Positions 1 to 9,440 of a DNA stretch of 64,000 nt are shown piece after piece. How positions within the stretch are numbered: position 1 is the stretch's first letter; each line of letters begins with the position of its first letter. The notes below the pieces were generated by a model. The model worked only from the letters and a program-made list of their open reading frames with translations, had not been told where the DNA came from and ran no database searches. This stretch comes from DASSFZ01 sp035283185 (lineage in GTDB: Bacteria > Chloroflexota > Anaerolineae > Fen-1058): contig DATEUJ010000053.1 of assembly GCA_035283185.1 (NCBI GenBank), forward strand, positions 148,007 to 212,006. Reading direction: 5' to 3'. Both the position numbers and the translations under genes were made by a program.

Positions 1-660
1 CAACTGGTTGGTGAAGATCATCGCCGTGTTCGACTGCTTGATCGCGCCCGATAGCTTGCGGAGCGCCTGCGACATCAGCCGCGCCTGGAGACCCATGTGA
101 CTGTCGCCCATCTCGCCCTCGATCTCGGCGCGCGGCACGAGCGCCGCGACCGAGTCGAGCGCGATGACGTCCACCGCGCCCGAGCGCACCAGGCTCTCGG
201 CGATTTCGAGCGCCTGCTCGCCGGTGTCGGGCTGGGCAATGTACAGGTTGTCGATGTCCACGCCGCAGCGCGCGGCGTAGGCCGGATCGAGCGCGTGCTC
301 CATGTCGATGTACGCGGCGATCCCGCCGCGCTTCTGCGCCTCGGCGACGATGTGCTGGCACAGCGTCGTCTTGCCGGACGCCTCCGGCCCGTAGATCTCG
401 GTCACCCGGCCGCGCGGGATGCCGCCCGCGCCCAGCGCCAGGTCGAGCGCCAGAGAGCCGGTCGGGATGGTTTCGACTTGCATGTGAGTGGCCTCGCCCA
501 GCCGCATGATCGCTCCATCTCCAAAGCGTTTAAGAATATTGCCCAACGCCTGATCCAGGGCGCGAACGCGACCCGGATCGGCGACGGGCTTGACGACTAC
601 AGTGCTGGATTCTTCTGCGGCTTCTTCTTCTGCCGCCTGCTTGCGCTTTCGTGGCGCCAT
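1..660 (-). CDS. recA: RecA recombinase, N-terminal 220 residues (cut by window edge)
   Basis: DNA-dependent ATPase that forms filaments on single-stranded DNA for homologous recombination and triggers LexA self-cleavage. The translated protein shows the Walker A loop GPEASGKTT (about residues 88-96), the MEHALDP segment, the Walker B region VDVIALDSVAALVP and the loop 1 segment GEMGDSHMGLQARLMSQALRKL. A Lys/Glu-rich N-terminal extension of about 25 residues precedes the usual core. The ATG at 660 is preceded by a GGAGG ribosome site. The gene reads off the left edge, so the C-terminal third is not visible. A strong promoter with an SOS-like box lies 70-95 bp upstream. Identification is certain. 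Confidence 0.97.
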   Translation of the reverse strand, partial: MAPRKRKQAAEEEAAEESSTVVVKPVADPGRVRALDQALGNILKRFGDGAIMRLGEATHMQVETIPTGSLALDLALGAGGIPRGRVTEIYGPEASGKTTLCQHIVAEAQKRGGIAAYIDMEHALDPAYAARCGVDIDNLYIAQPDTGEQALEIAESLVRSGAVDVIALDSVAALVPRAEIEGEMGDSHMGLQARLMSQALRKLSGAIKQSNTAMIFTNQL

Positions 661-727
661 GGGTGCCTCCCTCAAGGTTTACAGTGTGCGTGATGTGCCA
701 ATCGGATGGTTGGATCGGGTGTGCCAT

Positions 728-756
728 ATATTAGCACAAATGTTCTGTTCTGTCAA
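728..756 (-). promoter_or_regulatory. recA promoter with an SOS-like box in its spacer
   Basis: On the minus strand, TTGACA (756-751) and TAATAT (733-728) are separated by exactly 17 bp. The spacer contains GAACATTTGTGC (745-734), one mismatch from the Gram-positive-type LexA core GAAC-N4-GTTC, placed where a bound repressor would block RNA polymerase. Promoter seen directly; LexA control is inferred. Confidence 0.8.
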
Positions 757-840
757 CCGCCATTTTCTAGAGATTGTGCAGATTGCCACAAAGGCACAGA
801 GCTATCCATGTGCCTCTGGCACGCCCCGACGGTAACTGGT

Positions 841-920
841 CAGCCGTCATGCCCGAATGCTTTTGTCGGGCATCCAGGCTGCAGGTTACTGGATTCCCGC
901 CTAAAGCGTGCGGGAATGAC
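841..920. repeat. Double-hairpin REP-like element
   Basis: Two adjacent stem-loops: ATGCCCGA (849-856) with TCGGGCAT (866-873), and ATTCCCGC (893-900) with GCGGGAAT (910-917). This resembles the dispersed extragenic palindromes common in many bacterial genomes; only one copy is seen here. Confidence 0.6.
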
Positions 921-1211
921 ACCGCACGGTGCGAGCGCAACGGCTGAGCATTTACCCCCGACGAATGAAAATACAGGTGCTCCTGCCGGGTGTGTCATTC
1001 GGCGGACGGGGGTCAGGGGTCACAGACCCCTGACGAGCGGGGCGGGTCTGAACCTGGATTTCGCACCCGCTTCGCGTGATCCATCCGGCGGCCAGGGGGC
1101 GGCGGATAGCACAACAACGAATTCGGGATGAAACGAATGTGGTTTCTCACGTTGGCGGTTTGCTTCCGGTTTCGCCGGGTATATAATGTTGGCATGACTA
1201 CTCAGGCGTCA

Positions 1212-1385
1212 CTGCGACCCCGCTGAGATTGCTTCGCAAAACTTGTCCTGAGCGGAGTCGAAAGAAGACGCTCGCCATGACGTGCGGGGCAGGTGAGAGC
1301 TGTTTGCGACGAAGCAATCTCAGCGGCCATGAGCGAACACGGCTGTCCGTGCAGGAGATTGCTTCGCGAAAAGATGCTCGCAATG
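1212..1385. repeat. Three copies of a GAGATTGCTTCGC-type dispersed repeat
   Basis: GAGATTGCTTCGC occurs near 1225 and 1352 in direct orientation and as the complement CGAAGCAATCTC near 1311. Each direct copy ends with a CGCCATGACG or CGCAATGACG tail. The open frame running into the KAP gene through this region is repeat-derived and was not used as coding. Confidence 0.6.
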
Positions 1386-1447
1386 ACGTTGGGCTGAAGC
1401 AATTACATGTTGGCCCTATAGAGCTGCGGCTTCCGCGCGGAGGCGTC

Positions 1448-3742
1448 ATGCCCGACGATTTACCTCGTCTTCTTTCTATCCTCTCTGATCAACCCGCCTA
1501 CGACGACCGTCTCAACTTCGCGCCGTACGCCAAGACGCTCGCCGACATCCTGGCCGACCCGGACACGGACACGCCGCTGACGATCGGCGTGTTCGGCGGC
1601 TGGGGTCAGGGCAAGACCAGCCTGATGAACATGGTGCAGCGCCGGCTGGAGGACACGCTTCAGACGAAGTTCCCCGTGCGCTCGGTGTGGTTCAACGCCT
1701 GGCTGTACAGCCACCAGCAGTCACTGTGGCGCGCGCTGATCTCGCGCGTGCTGAGCGGCGCGCGTGGCTTCGCGACGCTGAGCGCCGACGCGCAGGCGCA
1801 GTTGAACCGGCTCGAGGCGCGGCTGTATCAATCCTCGACGCCCACAGCCGGGCAACTGACGCTGCCCGCCGGAACGCTCACCGGGCTGGATGCCGTCGCA
1901 CTGCCGCCGCTCATGGGGCTGGAGCTGCTGCGCCGCCAGTCCGAGCGCGGCGGGCAGGACGCAGAGGCGCGCCGCCTGGCCGAACTCATCGCGGACGTCG
2001 AGCAGAGCGAGGCGGACACCCGCCGCGACCAGATCGCCGCGCTCGACGACTTCCGCCGCGAGTTCGAGAACGTCAGCCGGAAGTGCATCGTCGACCACGG
2101 GCGGCTGGCCGTGTTCGTCGACGACCTGGATCGCTGCCTGCCCGACCAGGCCGTCGAGGTGCTCGAAGCCGTCAAGCTGTTCCTCGACGTGCCGGGCTGT
2201 GTGTTCGTGCTGGGCATCGCCCGCGACGTGATCGAAGAGGGCATCCGCGTGCGTTACAAGGATTACGCGACCCAGCTCGACGGCGCGCAGTACCTGGAGA
2301 AGATCATCCAGATTCCTTTCGCGCTGCCTCCGATCGCGCCGGAGTCGGTGCAGACCTACGTGCAGGGCGTCACCGGCGGGGCGCTGCCCGACGCGCGCTG
2401 CGAGAAAGTCTTCGCCATCGGGCTGGAGCCGAACCCGCGCCGCATCAAGCGCACGCTCAACATCTTCCTGCTGCTGTGGCGGCTGGCGCAGAACCGCGAG
2501 GACCTGCGCGACGCGATCAGGCCGGTGCGGCTGGCGAAGATCGTCATCGTCCAGCAGTATTATCCGCGCCTGTTCGAATTGATCACGCAGGGGCCGCACT
2601 ACCTGATCGACCTGGAGGCTCGCTTCCGCGAGCAGGAGCGCCCGGAACGCGCGACGGTAGACTCCCCCTCTCCCGCACGGCGGGAGAGGGGGCCGGGGGG
2701 TGAGGGCGGGGGTGAGGGCGGGAGTGAGGGCGAAGTCACCGCCGGCCCGCTGACTGAGTTTCTGGGCAAGAGCCTCCTGCGCGCGCTGCTCACCTGCACC
2801 GGCGCAGACGAGGCCGACGCCAACTTTGCCGACGTCGGCCCGGTCGGCGTGCGCGAGTACGTCTATCTCACGCGCAGCACAGTCGAAGAGGCGCCGAAAG
2901 TCGAAGCCGCCGCGCTGCCCTTCGAGCCGCAGATGGTCACTATCCCGGCGGGCAAGTTCCTGTTGGGCACGTCCGAGAACGAGCTGAAGGAGATCACGAA
3001 GCTGCACAAGGGCAGGGACTATCAGGGAGGGATCAAGCGAGAACTTCCACAGCATGAAGTGACGCTTGCGGCATACGCGATCGGCCGTTACCCGGTGACG
3101 AATGCTGAGTTCAGGCGCTTCGCCGAAGATGGCGGTTACACCAGCCGCGAGCATTGGACAGAGGCCGGTTGGCAGGCGAAAGAAAGCAACGGCTGGAAAC
3201 AACCTCGCTATTGGGACGATAACCAGTGGAACGATCCGTCGCAGCCTGTCGTCGGCGTGGCGTGGTATGAGGCCGCCGCCTACTGCAACTGGCTGGCGCA
3301 CAAGACCGGCAAGCCGTATCGCCTGCCGACGGAGGCCGAGTGGGAGCACGCCGCGCGCGGCAAAGAGGGCTACCGTTATCCGTGGGGAGACGCGTGGGAC
3401 AAGGCTCGGTGCAACAACAAGGAGAGCGGCCCAGGTCGCACGACGCCGGTCGGGCAGTACCCTTCCGGCGACAGCTCGTTCGGCGTGGGCGACATGGTTG
3501 GGCAGGTGTGGGAGTGGTGCAGCAGCAAATACGGAGGCATAGATCTGAAACCAAAGTTCGGCGATCCTTACCGATCGGACGATGGACGCGAGGACCTTGA
3601 AGGAGACGACACGCGTATCCTGCGCGGCGGGTCATGGTACGACGATCTGCCTGCCGCCTATTGCCGGTGCGGCTACCGCTTCAGGCTCGACCCCGATATC
3701 AGGTACAACTACAGGGGATTTCGTTGCGCCAGAACCCTTTAG
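1448..3742 (+). CDS. KAP-family P-loop NTPase fused to an FGE-sulfatase (SUMF1-type) domain
   Basis: Predicted 764 residues. Residues 1-380 are a KAP NTPase: Walker A GGWGQGKTS (about 48-56), the WFNAWLYSHQ segment, and Walker B LAVFVDDLDRC (about 220). KAP ATPases are STAND-like regulators, often tied to membranes or conflict systems. The C-terminal 270 residues have the FGE-sulfatase fold: PAGKFLLG, YPVTNAEFRRF, RLPTEAEWEHAARG, WEWC, RGGSWY and a final RGFRCAR. The catalytic cysteine that usually follows GGSW is absent (GGSWYDD), so formylglycine formation is unlikely and a binding role is more plausible. A Gly/Glu-rich linker (about residues 405-430) comes from a repeat. The start at 1448 has GGAGG 5 bp upstream; the frame continues further up but only through repeats. 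Confidence 0.85.
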   Translation: MPDDLPRLLSILSDQPAYDDRLNFAPYAKTLADILADPDTDTPLTIGVFGGWGQGKTSLMNMVQRRLEDTLQTKFPVRSVWFNAWLYSHQQSLWRALISRVLSGARGFATLSADAQAQLNRLEARLYQSSTPTAGQLTLPAGTLTGLDAVALPPLMGLELLRRQSERGGQDAEARRLAELIADVEQSEADTRRDQIAALDDFRREFENVSRKCIVDHGRLAVFVDDLDRCLPDQAVEVLEAVKLFLDVPGCVFVLGIARDVIEEGIRVRYKDYATQLDGAQYLEKIIQIPFALPPIAPESVQTYVQGVTGGALPDARCEKVFAIGLEPNPRRIKRTLNIFLLLWRLAQNREDLRDAIRPVRLAKIVIVQQYYPRLFELITQGPHYLIDLEARFREQERPERATVDSPSPARRERGPGGEGGGEGGSEGEVTAGPLTEFLGKSLLRALLTCTGADEADANFADVGPVGVREYVYLTRSTVEEAPKVEAAALPFEPQMVTIPAGKFLLGTSENELKEITKLHKGRDYQGGIKRELPQHEVTLAAYAIGRYPVTNAEFRRFAEDGGYTSREHWTEAGWQAKESNGWKQPRYWDDNQWNDPSQPVVGVAWYEAAAYCNWLAHKTGKPYRLPTEAEWEHAARGKEGYRYPWGDAWDKARCNNKESGPGRTTPVGQYPSGDSSFGVGDMVGQVWEWCSSKYGGIDLKPKFGDPYRSDDGREDLEGDDTRILRGGSWYDDLPAAYCRCGYRFRLDPDIRYNYRGFRCARTL
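2664..2733. repeat. Palindrome plus 12-bp tandem repeats inside the KAP-FGE gene
   Basis: A perfect 12-bp stem (2664-2675 with 2681-2692, 5-nt loop) is followed by about three 12-bp GGTGAGGGCGGG units. The whole insert keeps the reading frame and encodes the Gly/Glu-rich linker between the NTPase and FGE domains. Confidence 0.75.
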
Positions 3743-3744
3743 CG

Positions 3745-3782
3745 AATGCAGAATGCGGAATGAGGAATGCAGAATGCGAATT
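3745..3782. repeat. Degenerate GAATGC/GGAATG tandem repeat
   Basis: About five degenerate 7-9 bp units between the KAP-FGE stop and the ribosome site of the next gene; same class as the arrays at 11150, 16654, 35730 and 47708. Confidence 0.6.
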
Positions 3783-3796
3783 CAGGAGTTCGCGCC

Positions 3797-3988
3797 ATGG
3801 CATCGGACGGCGAAGTTGAATCCCTTAACCGGCAGCTCCACAACCTGCGCGCGAACCTGTACCTGATCGACGAGCGCATCTCGGAATTCGTCGAGCCGAG
3901 CAAGGTTCCGCTGCAATACGTCCGCGATAAGCGCAAGGTCGAGGAGCGGTGTGAAGAGGCGTCAACGGATGCTTCGCGCAACGGATAA
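3797..3988 (+). CDS. Small coiled protein related to an internal segment of the downstream CHAT protein
   Basis: About 63 residues, start ATG 3797 with AGGAG 8 bp upstream. Its body (SLNRQLHNLRANLYLIDERI, then SEFVEPSKVPLQYVRDKRK) aligns by eye with residues about 248-300 of the next gene (SLSRQLAEARENLRLIEERK, then SQFVMSTDVPLQLIKEERR). It is therefore a free-standing copy of a helical module that may act as an adaptor between the KAP protein and the CHAT effector. It ends abruptly after VEERCEEAS where the paralogous segment continues, so it could be a truncated remnant. Function unknown. Confidence 0.55.
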   Translation: MASDGEVESLNRQLHNLRANLYLIDERISEFVEPSKVPLQYVRDKRKVEERCEEASTDASRNG

Positions 3989-4056
3989 GCGGATGGCGCG
4001 CCGCGCGGGAGTGGACAGGTGGGCAAGGGATGTGAAACGGATTAAAGGACTGTAGC

Positions 4057-6549
4057 ATGAGTCTACCACCTGAACTGATGCGTGCTTGCCGTGAAGCGCG
4101 GCTGCTCGTTGTGTGGGGCGATGTGCCGTTCGCGCTGGCGGAGCGCCCGCCCGCTAATCGCGCGCTGGCGTTCGAGCGTCTGCCTGCCGCCCCTGCACTC
4201 TCGATTCGGTTGAGCGACCTGCCGCCGCTGCCGATCCTCAGCCTGGACGCGAGCGATCGGATCGAGCGGGCCTTCCGCCAGGCGGGCGTCGCGCTGCAGG
4301 TCGTGCGCACGCGACGCGATGCGCCTGCGCGTGATCGACACGTCTTGATCAAGCTGGCCGGCGATCTGGCTGCGCGTGCGGGCGTCGTCCTCAGCCGCGC
4401 CGAGATTCGAGACCTGCGCGGCGACGACGACAAGCGGTATCTGCTCGACGAGGCGCGGCGCGTCGCCGATGGCGGGGCGGCATTGCTCGTCGGGTGCGAT
4501 CCGGCAAACGAGGATTTCAAGGCGTGGTGGTCGATGCTCGCGCCCGTGCTCGAATGCGCGGCCTGGTTCGCGGTCGGGGAGCCGTCCGCGCCGTGGCCGG
4601 AGGGCGTCGCCTGCCTCGAAGCCGACTTTGCGACGATCGCGGGCGCGCTCCGCGAAGTGGCGGTGACGGTGCGTGAAGGCGGCGTAGAAATCAGTGGCGG
4701 GCAGATTAGCGTCGGCGGTGATGTTGTTGGGCGCGACAAGATTGTCATCGTCGGCGGCGAACGGCGCGAGGCCGAACCCGCGCCGATGGACGATGCTGAG
4801 GCGGCCTCGCTGAGCCGCCAGCTCGCCGAAGCGCGCGAGAACTTGCGCCTGATCGAGGAACGCAAGTCGCAATTCGTCATGAGCACCGACGTGCCGCTGC
4901 AACTGATCAAAGAGGAGCGGCGGCTGACGGAGAGGATCGCCGATTTGAAAGCGCGTATGCAGGGCGGCGGTGCGACAGCAGCTCAATACTCCCTCAGCCT
5001 CCCGGTCACTCGGGGATCGGTTTTCGCGCCTCCTTCGGCGCCGCCGCGCATCGAGGCGCTGCGTCTCGACGCCGCCGTGCCCGATCAGGTATTCCTGGAC
5101 GTGGTCTTCGATCTGGCCGTGGCCGTGCGGCAGACGACATCGCCCGTGCTCGCCGAAGCCGACTTGAAGCGGGTCGATTCGGGCGACGTGCAGGTGATCT
5201 GGCCGGAGACGGCTGCGTACATCCGCCTGCGCGTGCACGTCCAGGCGCCCGACTGCGACGTCGAGGGGCGGGACAGCATCTCGTTCCGCTTGCTGCCGGG
5301 CCAGGACTCGCCGGTGTTCTACTTTCATCTCGTCCCACGGCGCATCGGCGACATCAGCCTCGTCGTGACGACCACTCAGGAAGACGACTGGCTCGGTAGC
5401 GCGCGCGTGCACACGACGGCGGTCGAACAGGCAGTGGGCCGCGTGCAGATGACCGTTACCAGCAAGCCGATCGACACGTGGTCTGATCTCGAAATACGCA
5501 TTCTCGATCGCAAGGGCGACGCTTACCCGGTCGAAATGACGCTAAATGGACAGCAGGTCTATCGTGGCGCGCTTTCGGCGGGCATTTTGCCGTGGATACC
5601 CACCGGAGATCTTGCAGACGATGGACGAAAGCTGTTCGACCGGCTCTTCACGAGTGGCAACCTCCTGAAAGGGTGGGGGGTGGTGCAGGACCGGCCGTCT
5701 CCGTGGCGCATCCGCCTGCGGATCGATGCGCCCGAGCTTCACGCGCTGCCGTGGGAGCTGCTGCACGACGGCGAGGTCATGCTCTCGGCTTCCGGCAGGA
5801 TGCCGCTCTCGCGCTACCTGCCGATTGAGAAGCGGTGGGGCGAGCCGATCGCGGCGCGCCCGATCCGCGTCCTCGCGGCGATCTCGAATCCCGACGATCT
5901 GGAGAGCAAGTACGGCCTGTCGCGGCTCGAGGTCGAGCTAGAAGCGGGCACGTTAGGAGAAGCCCTGACCCCGATCGGCGAAGTCGAGATAGGGATCGAC
6001 TTTCTCCATCTCGAATCACACGTGACGCTGGCGAGCATCGAGAAGCGCCTGCAGCGTGGGGCGGGGTATCACATCCTGCACTTCGTCGGCCACGGTGCGT
6101 TCCAGCGCAGGACGCAGCAGGCCGCGCTGTTTCTCCAAGACGAAGATGGGCATGCTGCGCCCGTGCTCGACGACGTCATCGCCGCGATGCTGGCCCGGCT
6201 GCGAACGCCGCCGCATCTGGTGTTCCTGACCGCGTGCCAGAGCGCCACCCGTTCGACGGCGGACGCCTTTCGTGGGCTTGCCCCGCGCCTCGTCGAGATC
6301 GGCGTGCCGGCCGTCGTCGCCATGCAGGCTGCCGTCACCGTTTCGACCGCCCGCGCGCTCAACGCGACGTTCTACGCGCGCCTTCTGGAGCACGGCCAGA
6401 TCGATCGGGCGATGAACGAAGCGCGCGCCACGCTGTTGACTGCCGGCCGGCCGGATGTTGCCGTGCCCGTGCTGTTCATGCGGCTGCCGTCCGGTCGATT
6501 GTGGCCCATCGCAGGGCAGGCAGGCGAAGAAGTACCGCACGATCGATGA
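4057..6549 (+). CDS. SIR2-like / CHAT-domain protease-type effector
   Basis: 830 residues. Residues 1-200 resemble a diverged SIR2-like domain (LLVVWGDVP at the start, HVLIKLAGDL, LLVGCDPANEDFKAWW). A glycine-rich linker with GGDVVGRDKIVIVGG (about 222-237) follows, then the helical module shared with the upstream small gene, a beta-rich middle, and a C-terminal CHAT caspase-like domain (about 605-820) with catalytic His in HFVGHG (about 675) and Cys in TACQSA (about 726). CHAT domains are cysteine proteases acting as effectors in conflict and programmed-death systems. The start has AAAGGA about 8 bp upstream. Context with the KAP-FGE gene suggests a sensor-effector pair; the partner and trigger are unknown. 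Confidence 0.8.
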   Translation: MSLPPELMRACREARLLVVWGDVPFALAERPPANRALAFERLPAAPALSIRLSDLPPLPILSLDASDRIERAFRQAGVALQVVRTRRDAPARDRHVLIKLAGDLAARAGVVLSRAEIRDLRGDDDKRYLLDEARRVADGGAALLVGCDPANEDFKAWWSMLAPVLECAAWFAVGEPSAPWPEGVACLEADFATIAGALREVAVTVREGGVEISGGQISVGGDVVGRDKIVIVGGERREAEPAPMDDAEAASLSRQLAEARENLRLIEERKSQFVMSTDVPLQLIKEERRLTERIADLKARMQGGGATAAQYSLSLPVTRGSVFAPPSAPPRIEALRLDAAVPDQVFLDVVFDLAVAVRQTTSPVLAEADLKRVDSGDVQVIWPETAAYIRLRVHVQAPDCDVEGRDSISFRLLPGQDSPVFYFHLVPRRIGDISLVVTTTQEDDWLGSARVHTTAVEQAVGRVQMTVTSKPIDTWSDLEIRILDRKGDAYPVEMTLNGQQVYRGALSAGILPWIPTGDLADDGRKLFDRLFTSGNLLKGWGVVQDRPSPWRIRLRIDAPELHALPWELLHDGEVMLSASGRMPLSRYLPIEKRWGEPIAARPIRVLAAISNPDDLESKYGLSRLEVELEAGTLGEALTPIGEVEIGIDFLHLESHVTLASIEKRLQRGAGYHILHFVGHGAFQRRTQQAALFLQDEDGHAAPVLDDVIAAMLARLRTPPHLVFLTACQSATRSTADAFRGLAPRLVEIGVPAVVAMQAAVTVSTARALNATFYARLLEHGQIDRAMNEARATLLTAGRPDVAVPVLFMRLPSGRLWPIAGQAGEEVPHDR

Positions 6550-6742
6550 GTTTGGCAACAGCCATATCTGGCGTTCGGAGTGCAGGCTGCAGCCTGCGGA
6601 GGCCCAAGAGATGGCAGCCTGAAGAGCCTGCCCTGCGAAGTCCCCAACCGAACCCCCTACAGGGGGCAGGTGGAGTCGGGAGCCTGCTGAAGGGCTGCAC
6701 TCCGGCAATTTGCCAAGGTCCCGTCATCGATCAGGAGACAGG

Positions 6743-7861
6743 ATGACCCGCCAGAATGAGGCCGAACGCCTGAAGACGACGAGGATCGGGAAAAAGATCC
6801 TCGTCATTCTGTCGCTCGGTATCGGGATCGCGATCGTCGTCGGCGCAATCGTTGCGCTGGCTGCCCGATCGATCGGCGCTGCAAAAGACGAGTGGATCAT
6901 GATCGACGGCGGTGCGGGGACGCAGTGCGCGCTGGGCGATCCTTACCGCTTCTACTACCGGCCGGGCGCGGACGACGATAAGCTGATGATCTACTTCCAG
7001 CTCGGCGGGGCGTGCTGGTCCGGCCTGTCGTGCCAGCCTCTCAGCCCGGTCTACGACAAGCGAGTGACTGAGCGCGAGCTGCGCTGGTACGGAGGCATTT
7101 TCGATTTCGAGAACCCAGACAACCCCGTGACCGGCTATTACATCGTCATGATACCGTATTGCACCGGCGACGTGCACATCGGCGCCGCAGAAGTCGAGTA
7201 CGACACGATTCCGGGTGATGCGCTCAAGGTCGCCCATTACGGCTACACCAACACGATGTCCGTCCTGAGCTGGGTGTACGAGCGCTTCGAGGCGCCGGAT
7301 CACATCCTCATCGCCGGGAGCAGTGCCGGCTCGATGGCGTCGATCTACTACGCGCCCGAGGTCATGACGCATTATCCCGGCGCGCGCATCGTGCAGCTCG
7401 GCGACGGCTACGTGGGCGTCGCGCCTGCCGGCTGGGGCGCGCTCGAAACCTGGAACGCCTTCGCCAACCTGCCTGATGAGATTGCAGCGCTGGCAAACAT
7501 TGACCCGGAGACGTTCACGATAACCGATCTGTACCGCGCCGTCGCGGATCACTTTCCGCAGCATACGTTCGCGCAGTATACCCACTCTGCCGACGTGGTA
7601 CAGATGGGGTACTTGCTCGTGACGGGGGGAGACCCAGCGTCGTGGGCGGACGAAAAAGCGCACTACCTGGAAGAGCTATCGACCCTCGACAACTTCCGCT
7701 ACTACGTCGGCGAAGGAGTTCTGCACACGATTCTGACGCTGGACCAGTTCTATACGATGGAGGTGAACGGGGTTCGATTCCGGGACTGGTTCGCGGACCT
7801 GATCTCCGGCGTGGACGTGCCGAACGTCAGTTGCTCCCGAGGGACGCCGACTTGCCCGTAA
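6743..7861 (+). CDS. Membrane-anchored pectinacetylesterase/NOTUM-like hydrolase
   Basis: 372 residues with an N-terminal membrane segment (ILVILSLGIGIAIVVGAIVA, about 18-40) that probably exports and anchors it. Family features: the LGGACWSG oxyanion-type segment, cysteines likely to form disulfides, and the nucleophile motif IAGSSAGSMAS. Pectinacetylesterase-family alpha/beta hydrolases remove ester groups from polysaccharides or lipidated proteins; the substrate here is unknown. ATG 6743 is chosen because AGGAG lies 5 bp upstream; an in-frame ATG 11 codons earlier lacks a ribosome site. The 190 bp before it hold a GC-rich repeat-like stretch and no gene. Confidence 0.75.
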   Translation: MTRQNEAERLKTTRIGKKILVILSLGIGIAIVVGAIVALAARSIGAAKDEWIMIDGGAGTQCALGDPYRFYYRPGADDDKLMIYFQLGGACWSGLSCQPLSPVYDKRVTERELRWYGGIFDFENPDNPVTGYYIVMIPYCTGDVHIGAAEVEYDTIPGDALKVAHYGYTNTMSVLSWVYERFEAPDHILIAGSSAGSMASIYYAPEVMTHYPGARIVQLGDGYVGVAPAGWGALETWNAFANLPDEIAALANIDPETFTITDLYRAVADHFPQHTFAQYTHSADVVQMGYLLVTGGDPASWADEKAHYLEELSTLDNFRYYVGEGVLHTILTLDQFYTMEVNGVRFRDWFADLISGVDVPNVSCSRGTPTCP

Positions 7862-7902
7862 TCAGAGCGTGTTTGGAAATTCGGCAAAGTGGGGCATTGA
7901 CC

Positions 7903-7976
7903 CCTTGCGAAGGCTGTTTTTCCTTCGCAAGGTTGCTCCCGTTGACCCCTGCGAGGGAAAGATAGCCCTCGCAGGG
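7903..7976. repeat. Two tandem hairpins of identical geometry
   Basis: CCTTGCGAAGG (7903-7913) pairs with CCTTCGCAAGG (7922-7932), and CCCTGCGAGGG (7947-7957) with CCCTCGCAGGG (7966-7976). Both have 11-bp perfect stems and 8-nt loops and both follow TTGACCC, yet the stems differ at paired positions, so pairing is conserved while sequence drifts. Confidence 0.75.
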
Positions 7977-8145
7977 AAACGTTTTCTCATTTCAAAACAG
8001 GCTCTCAAATGCTCCCGCCGGGTGTGTCACTCGGTTATCAGTTATCAGTGACCAGTGATCAGTGGGGCGCGGGGCTTTTCTGCTCCCGCCGCGAGTGTCA
8101 CCCGACGAGCGGAAACTTCGTGTCTTGGTGTCTTCGTGGTGAAAA

Positions 8146-8209
8146 AGACCTGGCAGGTCTTGGGGTCCCAGTGAGCAGTCGAGACCGGCGCAAAAGACCT
8201 GCCAGGTCT
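8146..8209. repeat. Palindrome pair AGACCTGGCAGGTCT / AGACCTGCCAGGTCT
   Basis: Near-palindromic 15-mers at 8146-8160 and 8195-8209 separated by 34 bp; the same arrangement recurs at 9441-9504 on the other side of the metB-like gene. Confidence 0.8.
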
Positions 8210-8220
8210 ATCAGAGTCGG

Positions 8221-9372
<1,152 letters not shown>

Positions 9373-9399
9373 ATACGATCCTCACGGAAGGGTGTCGCG

Positions 9400-9428
9400 A
9401 TTGTACTTGGGCTTGTGAGGACGGTCAA
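9400..9428 (-). promoter_or_regulatory. Promoter of the metB-like gene
   Basis: On the minus strand TTGACC (9428-9423), a 17-bp spacer and TACAAT (9405-9400), about 28 bp before the start codon. Confidence 0.75.
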
Positions 9429-9440
9429 CTGTGGAGCGAT

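Larger units (their letters stand above)
757..1447. other. Gene-free stretch upstream of recA and the KAP gene
   Basis: No convincing gene. It holds a double-hairpin repeat (841-920), one copy of a GC-rich repeat (979-1002, GCTCCTGCCGGGTGTGTCAT and four more bases) that recurs at 8011-8034 and in diverged form at 8082-8105, and three GAGATTGCTTCGC-type repeats (1212-1385). Open frames here are made from these repeats. Confidence 0.6.
7862..8220. other. Repeat-rich gene-free stretch between two convergent genes
   Basis: Contains two tandem hairpins (7903-7976), two copies of the GC-rich repeat also seen at 979 (8011-8034 and a diverged 8082-8105), a short TATCAGTGA-type array (8034-8075), a CTTCGTGTCTTGGTGTCTTC segment of a family also seen at 51954, 52059 and 61728, and a palindrome pair (8146-8209). 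No coding potential recognised. Confidence 0.65.

Noticed and set aside
1721..3349. Long open frame on the minus strand opposite the KAP-FGE gene (542 codons)
   Set aside because: Third-position GC bias opens antisense frames in GC-rich genes. Its product is Arg/His/Gln-rich low complexity with no motif, while the plus strand has clear NTPase and FGE motifs.
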